Shown: in pieces, positions 42,030 through 52,200 of the stretch
Layout: every line of letters starts with the position of its first letter
Position numbering within the stretch: the first letter of the stretch is position 1
The notes under the pieces: model-generated
Seen by the model: only the letters and a program-made list of their open reading frames with translations
Databases searched by the model: none
What the model was told of the DNA's origin: nothing
Source of the DNA: Rhodosorus marinus
Taxonomy: Eukaryota; Rhodophyta; Stylonematophyceae; Stylonematales; Stylonemataceae
DNA length: 64,000 nucleotides
Reading direction: 5' to 3'
Assembly: GCA_029953675.1 (NCBI GenBank)
Contig: JAMWBK010000001.1
Location: forward strand, 1,463,001-1,527,000
Made by a program: the position numbers and the translations under genes

Positions 42030-42865
42030 CCCAGACTAACGTAACCGTAAGCTTTACTGGGCAGCTGCCTACTGCAGCGCAACACTACGTCTAATCCTAT
42101 CTAGGGAGAAACTTATGGGAACCTCGCTACCGGGGTCTCATGCTACGTTCAAAAGAAAAAACAGGCACCAGCGGATTCTCCAACTGGTCCACGCGCAAAG
42201 CGCCTAGTGCTATCTCTGCATTACCTCGCCATCGTTGCCGTTTTATCTGGGATCTCACATCTCTCAGCTCCTCACTCCTGTGCAGTAAGTGTTTGCAGCT
42301 GTCGCGGAGAACTCCTGCGCCATTTGCCCCGTACGCCCAAACGTCTTTATCGCTATCGGGATGAACTTGTCATCCGGTTTCTCGATCACCATCGCTTCCT
42401 TGTAGTGAGCGATTTTCCACTTCTCCGCAGCTCTCGCCGCGTATCCGCTATCATCTTGGCTCCGCCGCAAATATTTTCCCTGTAATGGTGACACCACAGT
42501 TACATCCAGCGCATACCTTTGTTTGGTCCTCGGATGCCTAGCAACGATATCAGGTCGCAGTCCGTAGTTCTCGAAGTACCCCTCAGGTTCTTGCTCTACG
42601 TCCATGAAGTTCCATCGCCTCAGCCACCGTGCCAACTCTCTGCAGATTTCGTCGTGCCTACGTTGCCACAGTCCAGTTGATGTTGGGCAATGATGAAACC
42701 GTTGTACCCCAGTCCTTCCGTGTTTACTCTGGCAACTAGTGCACTTCTCGGTGGTCCGCAATCCCGGAATTGGCAGCCCCAGCAGTTGTCGAACGTTTAC
42801 CTGCATCTCAACCGCACTCAATTTTTTCGGTGTCAGCGTTGGGATTTCACGCAGCCAGACTCCCG
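42030..42865 (-). mobile_element. LINE family C, best preserved 3' copy
   Basis: The 3' terminus CCCCAGACTAACGTAACC is at the low side. The ORF runs from 42821 to 42264 on the minus strand (185 codons open). The 5' truncation abuts the duplicated cysteine-module exon at about 42868. Confidence 0.88.
42264..42821 (-). pseudogene. LINE family C polyprotein C terminus: CCHC finger and restriction-like endonuclease
   Basis: 185 open codons. CTSC ... FHHC forms a CCHC finger, followed by QRRHDEICRELARWL and the endonuclease core GLRPDIVARHP with YALDVTVVSPL. This keeps the PD ... D layout of restriction-like endonucleases from R2-type LINEs better than families A and B do. After it comes a Lys/Tyr-rich segment (KWKIAHYKEAMVIE) that could hold the distal catalytic Lys. 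The reverse-transcriptase part is missing. Confidence 0.82.
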
Positions 42866-42869
42866 ACCC

Positions 42870-43685
42870 GGGACGGTAGTTGCAAATGTAAAAAGATTTG
42901 TGAGACGATCAACTGCGGCGACGGACAGGAAGAATGCACAGAGGGAGAGTACATAGCAATTGTTGGCGATGTATGCTCTACAAGCGCGGGAGTGGGGGTT
43001 AGTGGATTTCTGGATTGTCAGACACAAACGCTTGAGAATTAGACGGCTAACTTTCCTCTGTATACTTTCCAACCAGGTCCTAGAACCTTCTTCAGATGTC
43101 GATCGTGAGTGTGACTGCGTTTCGGTAACTTCGACAACCTGCGTTTTCCATAACGGAATGCGGCTACCGCAGGCGGAGTTTCAAACGGGCGTGACCGCTG
43201 GCAGTCCCGGCGATGCATGTGCTGTATCCAGCGCCCTCGGGGTAGGGAAGAAAGTCGACAAAGTCGGACCTCGACAGCCTTTCGAACTGTGCTCACCTGC
43301 AATGTACGATGCTTGGCGAACAGGTTGTCACCGGGGGTGAGGATTTTGACATGTTTTGCTTGTGCGAGCCGTTGTGCAAGGAAACATGCTTCCCAGTAGG
43401 TTGTGATACCTCATACGGTGTGTGCGACCCTGAGGCGCCCAACACAGTTGTCGGTGCGCGATGTATCACAAGCTCTGAATCACATGGGGTAAGTGTATGT
43501 ATATGACGATAGGCGCTGCCCGGTATAACAATCTACGATTTTTTTCTGGCCATATTGCTCTTTTGCTGCACATCGCGCATAGTGCTCTCCGGCTAAAGCG
43601 CTCGTATGTCCTTTTCATTGGAATTTAGACCTACAAGTATGTATCAGGATCGAGCGGTTTTTGTGAGTGTGTTTCATCGGGCTAG
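42870..43685 (+). pseudogene. duplicated 3' exons of the cysteine-module gene
   Basis: Copies the last exons of the gene at 32847-36525. A partial exon ends at 42997, followed by 43077-43241, 43324-43488 and 43629-43685, all with the same GT/AG sites and phase 0. Differences include substitutions and one added codon (VVTGGEDF), but no frame break, and the same terminal TAG. The first exon is cut at GACGGTAGTTGCAA near 42870, and no promoter, signal exon or upstream modules are present. It is a gene fragment unless expressed by chance from an upstream promoter. Confidence 0.8.
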
Positions 43686-43860
43686 TTTCGCAAACTCCAG
43701 ATTCGGGCAGGGAAGATGAACTTGATAAATCAGAGGACAACGGTCATAACGCGGACGATGACTCAGAGTCCCAGCGCCTCATAATCTACAAGAGTTGCCA
43801 TAAACGTAGCTCATGAGTTATACAAATAGAATGAGTAGTTGTGTAGCGATGCGCAGATCG

Positions 43861-46569
43861 ATGCGGTTGAACGTGGTGGCCAGTAAAAACTAGTTGGGGT
43901 TTTTGAGATGTTTTTCGGTTGCAATTTGAGCCATATTTGATCCGAGAGTGTTCTTCGTAGAAGGCGCACCTTCTGACTGCCCTTCCCCCGGCTTTTTTCG
44001 GGTTTTGTTGTCTGTTGCTGGGGAATCTTGCCTTCTTACCTTCTGGCGGGTTCGATCCGGGGTTTTCGGTCTTGTGGCGTTGGGTTGTGGGGTTTTTTTG
44101 GTCGGGTTCCGTTTCATAACATATTTTCGTGATGGCCGGGGTCCCTCCCGAGGATGCGGAGATCGCGCGGGCAGAGGTGTCCGTAAGGGGGTGGACACCG
44201 TGTGTCTCTCAGCTCGGGCCCTTTCTCCACGCAGGTGGTGTTGCAGGGTGCCTCTGGCACGCAAGTGCGTGCCCTACTCTCCGCGGTCACCAGTCTGATC
44301 ACCGCGGGTGATCGAGGGGTCCTTCCCCAGCTAACCCAGAAGCTCGGTGGGCTGGAATCGGGCCTACTTTCGGAAATCAAATTCGGGCGGTGATTTGAAT
44401 TCCACCGGTGTGTCAACGTTGGTTCAAGGCAGTCAACATCCGCAGGACAGTCAAAATAAACCTATCCCGGGACAGGCGAGGGCAACTGCGGGAGTGCGTT
44501 GTGGGGGCGTGGGCAAAAGGGCCAAACAGAGCTTCCGCGCTCCGGAACAGTGGGCAACGGCGGTGGTCGTTGTGAGTCCACTGGTTTCGAAGAACGTGAA
44601 GCGATGTCGGCTCCCTTAGCACTTCAAACATCAGGTGAGAACTTCCCGGTCCTGGGCAGGCCCTTTGTTGGCCAGCCTCGGGCCCAAGATGGAGTGAGTG
44701 ATCGGCCCAAGGCGTGACACTAGTACATAACGGCGCTCTGGAAGGGCACCACTGCCGCCCGTACGGCGGCTATGCTATGGTATTTGCACGCTAAAGAGCC
44801 TACAGGTGGACCGTCAGAAGTGCGACCCCCTAACGTAACCCCCAGACCCCCAGACGAACAGTTTGCTGTTCGTCTGGGTGCGCAACGTTAGGCCCCAGAC
44901 TACCCGGGGCCAGGTTCCGAGTTTGTGCGATTTTCGGAACGTTTTTGCAGAATCCTTGAGCTGTCCTCGAGAGGACTTCATCTTTGCCAATACTAAGGGT
45001 CGAGACGTTCTGTTCATCGTCACAGCGAGCGCGGCCACCTACCTCCAGGCCTTAATGGCCAAGCCAGCCGAGCAGTGGCCTGAGAGCGCCCGATGGTTAC
45101 GTTCTCACCCACAGGTCAGCCTGCATTTCGCGGACGACCGGTTCTCCAGGCGCTTCCTGTCGCCGCGTGAAGGCGGCAGCAATCCATTGTCTGTGCATTC
45201 ATCGAATGAAAAGGATTTTGATCGAGCGGTTCCGGTCGGGCCCAAGTCACCTGCGCACCGCCGTCTCCACCTTCTTCGATCGGGAGAGGCGTCGGGTGGT
45301 GACCTCGAGTTACAAGGTGGAGCTACAGCGGCTGGAGGTGTTGGGGGGATCTGCCCATCATGCCAGTTCCAGTGAGAGTGGAGACTGGAACGCCGGAATG
45401 CATGTCGCTTGAGAGAGTCCCGATCGATTCTTCGAATCTCGAAGGCAACGTACTGCGATCCTCGCGGACTGGGCGTCTGACAACTTTAGGGCGACCATTC
45501 AGCAAGCGCGCTTGGACCGACTCCCCCGGGTCTAAGTGGGAGAAAGATGATTAGTTGCTTAGGTTTGGCTGGACGATCGCAGTCAATGGACTTGCAGGCT
45601 TACGTCCAGGAAGAGAGCGGAGACTGGGGTATCTGGCGGACGCGTTTTCGGAGTTGGGTCCGACGGTGGATTTCCTTAGGAGGAGGCTCCCTACTCCTAC
45701 GGGGCAGGATCCAGCCTCTCGTTTTACCTCGAGGAGATCTCTCAATGGCTGGGACTATTCTCGACTACATTTTCCTGGGTTTGGCGCTCAACTTACGGGA
45801 CGTGGCTATGTGGGAATTTCTGAGCGTGATGCCGCGCTTGCTCCTGGCCCCTGTATGCACACCAGATCGCCGATGGAGAATCCGCGACCGATTGACTTCA
45901 TTCTTGAAGGGAGAATTCGAGGCGTTGCAACAAATAAACGTAAACAAAGTTATTTGGCGTCACCGGAGCCGTTCGGCTCGGCCGGGAACAGTCTAGCCCC
46001 TGACGGCGCGAGTGCAGAAACGGGTGGTAGTTGGCGATTTGAGTCGAACGGCGCGGGTCTCGGAGGGAGAAGCGCCTGTCCTCCCCTACGATGAAAATCT
46101 CGACCAGACGGTATCGTCTTTGTCCCCCTCGTCCGACGTGGACTTGCTCCCCAAATTCGAGGCATTCTTAGACCGTCCAGAGCCGGCCAGGTTGCGCATC
46201 GACCTGAGGCTGAGTGAGTCTGATTTGGAGGATTTGCTCCGCACATTTCCCGTCTTAGACGCTGCCTTGGACACTCTGGGCTACGAACGGATTTTTTACA
46301 GGCCTTGAGCATCAAGCCTGGCCAGATCGCACTGTTGAAGGTCCTCAATACGCTGTTCCAGGTGCTCAGGGGGTGCGTCTGCTCTGTGGGATCATCTCAG
46401 AAAGGGTTTGCGAAACCCGACCACAAGCCGGCGCACCAGCTTCTCCGACCGATCGGCATGGTCGAGAGCTGGGAAGTGGCTATGCCAGCGGCTTCGCCAG
46501 CGGGTCGCAGCTATTATAGCGTCCTGGCAAGTAGGGGAGGGATTTTCCGGGGGTTGCGAATTGATAACC
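43861..46569 (+). mobile_element. LINE family A, older copy, 5' half (interrupted)
   Basis: 5' UTR from about 43865, start region GTGATGGCCGGGGTCCCTCC, then ORF1 in broken frames with FVWVRNVRPQTTRGQVPS (44863 on) and LFIVTASAATYLQAL. The ORF1 stop and ORF2 start overlap at 45547-45554 (ATGATTAG). ORF2 opens MISCLGLAGRSQ ... DWGIWRTRFRSW and stays open for 149 codons to 45996 before breaks. It is interrupted at 46569 by the insertion 46570-48744 and resumes at 48756. Confidence 0.85.
46559..46569. repeat. target-site duplication, left copy
   Basis: AATTGATAACC, repeated exactly at 48745-48755 on the other side of the nested insertion. Confidence 0.85.
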
Positions 46570-48744
46570 TTCAGGCTATCCTTTTAACGGTTTGCGTAGC
46601 GCTGTAGGCTATGATAATAAACTAGGCCGGAGTGGGGAGTCTTGGTGGTTGATTTCCGGAACGCATTCAACAGCGTGTCGCGGACGCATGCGCTAGAGGT
46701 GCTCCGACGGGTGTTTCCGGAGGCGTGGCCGTTTCTATCGGGTATTTACGGAGGGGAGAGCCTCCCCTACTTGACAACGGAGGGCACTGTTTTTCAAGCA
46801 CATACTGGCGTCCAACAAGGCGACCCTTGCGGACCTCTTCTTCATGCCTGTGCCCTACAGCTCGTACTTTTACGTCTTTCGACTGAGGTCTCGGATCTTC
46901 GAATCTGCGCGTACCACGATGACGTAACATTGCTGGGCACCCCTGAGACCCTGGCTAAGGGGCTGACCGCGATCGAAGCGATTGCACGTCGCGTCGGTTT
47001 GACTGTGGAAACAGAAAAATGTCGCTTTCTCCCCCCGAGGGACGTGTCGCTGACCTCTCTGCCACCCACTCTGCGACTAATCAGCGAACGTGAAGGGTTC
47101 GAACACCACGGCGTCGGATTGGGGACTGACAACTTTGTCCAAGCATCCTGCGAGCGAGTTTTGGCACGGCACAAGCAACTCACCGACGCCATTGAGCACC
47201 TACCCGACAGCATGCTGCAATCGGCCTGCTTGCTTTCCCGCTTTTGTGCCGGTCCCAGACTCAACTACTGGTTGCGCAGCCTGCCTCCAGCTTGGGGCTC
47301 GTGGATCGCGGCTAAAGCCGACGAAATAACCCTGCAACACTGGGGAACGCTCTTGGATGAGCCCCTCGATCTTGAAGCTGCTCCCGACAGGGACTTGATA
47401 CGTGCACAGATCGCTCTACCGTTGCGATTAGGGGGTTCGGCGTCGCAGACCGTGGGCTGGTATGCTCGCCAGCGGCGGTTGCCTCCTGGGCTACCGCGCT
47501 GCGAACGTTGATGACCTTCCAGATGCGAAGTGCCTGCCTCTTGGATCGAGCTTTGACCAACGAGGATCCAGTGACCCTGCCGCCCCCGCTTTTGACAATT
47601 TATGATGGTCTTCAACACGCGTTCAGGAGGTGCAACGCCGTGCCGGACGCAAATCGGTCCCGCTGTCGTTCCTGGAGGGAGCTGTTATGGGGACGAGCTG
47701 AAGCGATTGAGGATTCTCCCCTCGATCGAGTTCTTGCCGATGACGGAGAGGCTAGCCCCGGGTCACCTGTTGCAGACTACCCGGGTTTGAGCCGATTGTG
47801 GAGCTCCCGCACTGATGTGATTCAACATATCCTCACCTGGGGCCAACACAGTGCCGCTCACACAGCCATGCTCAATTCTCCTCTCACGCCGCCTACCACT
47901 GCCGCTCGTCTCCGCGGCATGGGAGGCCACCTCTCGCACTTGTGGTTAACCACTCTACCGTCGTCATTGAGTCATCGTCTCGATGCTTTCCAGTTCCGTT
48001 CTGCCGCACGGATCTATCTCGGTTTGCCACAGGCTCCGTGGCACTCTAATCGGCCGTCTTTCTGTCAGGGATGTGAGAGCCGGATTGACGCTTGTGGCTA
48101 CCACTTCCTGGGTTCCTGCGGACTGTTGCGAGGTCTCCGTACGAGGCGTCACACTCGCCTCAAGTACATCCTCAGCGAATATTTGACTCGGATAGGGCAT
48201 ACGGTTGAGGTTGAGTCGGAACTGCCCAGATCAATCTCGGACTCTGCACCGCCCCGTTGTATAGACGATCTCCTCGTCTCCGACGCTGCTGCCAGACGCT
48301 CAACATATGTGGACCTTGCGATTACCTGCCCCGTGGCCAGCGCCCACCTCACCGCAGCCGCCCGCCGCCGGGGGGCCGCGGCTTCAGCCCTTCGAAGAGC
48401 TAAGGAACGACGGTATGCTGAGAGCATGGCCAGTCTGCCTTGCGCTGAGGGTCGCTCTCACCGGTTCCAGCCATTCATTGTGGAAAGCTTTGGTCACGTG
48501 GATAAGTCGGGCTTAGAGTGGTTGCGGAAATGTTTTGCTGAGCATCCTACTGAATATTTGGCGCTCTTGAGGCGTTTAAGTGTCTCCCTTTTGCTATATT
48601 CCAGGACATGCTTTCCGAGGCGCGCCATCGGCGCCTGGGGTTGCATGCTTCCCTCCCTAGTTATTAGTTCATCTTCACGCCTTGCGTAGCGCTTCAGTCC
48701 AGTCCAGTAAAGTCAAGTCAATAAAGCCAAGCCAAGTAAAGCCC
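46570..48744 (+). mobile_element. young LINE family A insertion nested in an older family A copy
   Basis: From 46621 it follows the copy at 25577-27690 almost base for base (ORF2 from VLVVDFRNAFNSV). Frames 46642-47511 and 47508-48689 are open, separated by a one-base loss near 47435. It ends with GCGTAGCGCTTCAGTCCAGT and tail units to 48744. Its first 51 bases are not upstream ORF2 but a 3' UTR hairpin of the AAACCG subfamily (ACGGTTTGCGTAGCGCTGTA). The whole is bounded by an 11-bp duplication. Confidence 0.9.
46642..48689 (+). pseudogene. LINE family A ORF2 remnant (RT motif A to C terminus)
   Basis: Contains motif A, motif B (GVQQGDPCGP), motif C (AYHDDVTLLG), thumb, CCHC, TRRHTRL and the endonuclease core, in two frames because one base is missing near 47435 (GGGGGTTCGG for GGGGGATTCGG). 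Near the end a small change before RTCFPRRAIG shifts the last residues. Missing the N-terminal half, so not autonomous. Confidence 0.88.
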
Positions 48745-48755
48745 AATTGATAACC
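48745..48755. repeat. target-site duplication, right copy
   Basis: AATTGATAACC, identical to 46559-46569. Confidence 0.85.
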
Positions 48756-49160
48756 CATGGGATCGAGCTGGAGCGAGCCAGTAGGACGGACGGGGGTGTT
48801 TTGGTGGTTGATTTCCGGAACGCATGCAACAGGATTTCGCGGACGCATGCGCTAGAGGGGATTCGGCCGGTATTTCCATAGGCGTAGTCTTTTCTCTCCG
48901 GTATTTGCAGAGGGGGGAGCCTCCCTTACCTGACCACGCAAGGCACTGATTTTGAAGCCTATACTGGAGTGCAACAAGGCGATCCATGTGGGCCTGTCCT
49001 TCACACTTGTGCTTTGCAGCCCCTTCTCTTGCTTCTCGCGACCGCGGTTCCGGATCTTTGTATCCGCACCTATCACGACGACGTGACGTTGCTAAGCACC
49101 CCTGAGAACTTGGATCGCGGGTTGACCCAGACTACAGCAAGACCGCGCTCGCCTGTTTCA
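48756..49160 (+). mobile_element. LINE family A, older copy, continuation after nested insertion
   Basis: Picks up exactly where 46569 stops (CATGGGATCGAGCTGGAGCG). RT motif A is changed (VVDFRNACNR), motif B is GVQQGDPCGP and motif C TYHDDVTLLS. It decays and ends around 49140-49190 before the family B copy. Confidence 0.82.
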
Positions 49161-49239
49161 TTCACAGAGAACCAAAGTTGGAGTTCGTCTCCCATTGGCA
49201 AGGAAGATCGCCGGAATAGTTGTTCAACGAACGCTCCAC

Positions 49240-52200
49240 ACGAGAGTTTTCGGTTTCGTGAGGGTGTATGGTGCTGGCTTTTGGTGGTTTTGAGTCGCAA
49301 TTGTGTTCTTCGGTGGGAGGCGCTTCTTTCTGCAGCCTTTCCCCCGCATCTTCTAGTGGTGTGGTGCGTTCTGGGGGTTGCTAGCGCCCCTTGGAGGTCG
49401 TGGTGGTTTTTCTTTGGTTTCAAACGTTGGGAACAAGTTCTCTTTTTGGGGGTTTCGTGGGGGAATCGGTTTTTCACACCTTCCAATCGTTATGGTTGGG
49501 GTTTCCCCACCCATTCCGGCGGACGGAGCCGTTCTCTCAGCGCGTGTGGAGCTCAGCGTGGGCGGGTTTAGTACCGCGGCCACCCTCACGGACTGCGCTG
49601 ACGAGTTGGCCCATGGGATCTGCTCGAAACTGACGAGTCTTCTTGTGACTGCTTCCCAGGAACACCGCCTTCCCCTGCTGATCGCCTATTTGGAGCGCTT
49701 CTCCGCCTCCGCGCCTGCCCCATACCCCCCGGTGCCCGTCCCCGCGGATCCGCACGGTACAGCGGGGCCTGCCTCCACCCGACCCGAGCGCTTCGCTCCG
49801 GTCATTCCTGATTCCGACTGGCCTACCCCTATTCAAGGACAGACGCCTCCTGGGCCCGCGTCGGGCCCGAATCCTGCTCCCTCCAGTGCCCCACGTGCGA
49901 CCTATTCGCAGGTCCTGCGCAGGGGCTCTTCTGAACAACGCACGACGGCAATGGTGCGTATGATGCCACAACACATCCCTATTCACTCTTCTCGCCAACT
50001 ATCTCCGTTCCACTTTGTTTGGATGACGAACGTGCGTCCCCAGACCCCCTCTCGTGGTCGGGGCCGCGCGCCCGTCCACTACCGCGATTTTCGCGACACC
50101 ATGGCTTCCTCCCTTGGGGTCGCCCCATCTGAATTCCTATATGTGGACTTCACGGGCCCTCATGCCTGTTTTCTTGTTACTGACTCGGCTTACCAGTTCC
50201 TTCAATCCCTTGTAACCACCCCCGCGCCCCAGCGCTCTGCTCTGGCCAACATGATACTGACTCGTCCTCATGTCTCTTTGTTTGTCGAGTTCGATCGTTT
50301 TGACGCCGGCTGGGTTCCTCCGTCGGCCTTGCAAAACCTGGATGCCTCGCAGGCTTCGGTTGTCGCGCTACACACTCATGCGGCGCGGCTCTCGCGCATA
50401 CAGGCGAGCCTCTTCGCGCGTTTTCCTCCTCGCGGGGTCCTCCGCACCGCGCTAGAGGCCTTCCTCTCCACTGAGGCCACCCTGCTGGAAGCCCACCCTG
50501 CGTTTGACCTTCTGCCGCCGACTCTTGAGCACCCTTTCTCCCCTCGCCCTGTCTCCGAGGCTCGTGACACCGACATGGCAGGAGCACCATCGGCCTCTCC
50601 GAATCCGCTGGCTCTGGACACCCTCAGTCAAGACTCCGCTGCTGAAAACCCTGTGTCTACTTTCTTCAGGTCTTTTAGTTCCTTCGTGCGCCCCCCACGT
50701 AAGCTTCGTGCGGCTCTCCTGAGCCTCCCTCCGAGGCACCTCCTCCGGATATTCGATCTGCCTTCCCGACTGAGGGGAGGCCCGATGTCTAAGTCTTCCT
50801 CCTCCGCGTGCGTGTCGTCCCGGTTACCCCTGTTTACCAGTGACCGCTCAGCCTGGCATGAGCGTGTTCTCTCGTGGTTTTCGCACCTTGTCGTCTCCTA
50901 CCCGGACGGTTCCCTTCCCCTTTGTCGTCAGAGCACGGCCGTACGGCTCCCTCGTCGACTTCATAAGCCCCTAGGATTGGTGTTGGATTTTCTCTGGCAG
51001 CAGGTCGCCGCGAACCCTCACTGCTCTCTTCGCTGGGAACTCTTGTTCTTTTTTCCCCGCCTCGTGCTCACCTCCTCTACCGTCCCCCTCAACCCACATC
51101 CTCGCCGGGTCCACCCTCGCCGAAAACTGCAAATGTTCCTTTCCGGCGACTTTGAGGACCTCGAACGTCTTTATTTTGCTTCTCTCTCTTCCTTTTCTCC
51201 TAGTGCTCCCTCAGCTTTTAGGTCTTCTCGACAGAATCGGGCGCGTCACGCGGTGGCAGGCGGTGATCTGCGGCGGGCAGCCGGGATCCTCCAGCAGCGG
51301 CAACCTGTGGTTCCATACTCCGATGATCTTTCTTTACCGCTCCGTTTGCTCTTTCCCTCGGAAGGCTCCCCTTGGGACTCCTCGTTTGAATCAGTGTTGG
51401 AAGAGTACCGCGCCGCGCCACATCCCAGTGCGCGGTTAGTGGTCAATCTGGAGGCGGTGCGTGAGTTGGTTCATGATGCTCCGAAGGGCCGTTCCCCAGG
51501 GCCCTCGGGGCTGCGGGTGGAATATCTCCGTTTCTTAAGTGATGAAGGTTTGAAGGCGTTGGCGTGGGTGGTCGAAGCGCTTGTGAATGGTGATCCCCTG
51601 TGTGAGTGTGCGTGGTTCTTGGTCGGGCGTTCGCAGTTGTGTCTGCTTTCGAAGCCCAGCCACACGGCCTCGAGCCCTGCTATTCGCCCTATTGGCCTGG
51701 TTGAGGTGGTCCGCAAATTGGCGGCGCGATGGTTAGTGAAAATCCTGGTTCCCGAATCCCGCCGTTTCTTTGGGCACGTGCAGTTAGGCGTGGGCTATCG
51801 TGGTGGCTGTGAGTTGTTGTCTGTTTTACTCCGTTCGGAAATGGCGTACTCCCCAGATTCTGGGCTCCTCTCTGTAGATTTTACCAATGCGTTCAACCGC
51901 GTCTCTCGTCCGGCTCTCATGCACGTGGTGCGCGAAGTCTTCCCTGTAGGCTTTCCCTTTGTTAGTAGACTTTATTCTCCGCTTGGTCGTGGGGCTACCT
52001 ATGACACCCTTGGCGCTTCCTCACACACGTTTGCGGCGCGCACAGGGGTACAACAGGGTGATCCCTTGTCCCCTTTCCTACATGCCTGTGGACTACAACT
52101 CGTCTTGCTTTGTCTTCGCTCCGAATTCCCGCAGGTTCGTACGGTTGCATACCACGACGACGTGTGCCTCCTGGAGCCCCCTGATACTCTAGCGCTCGCT

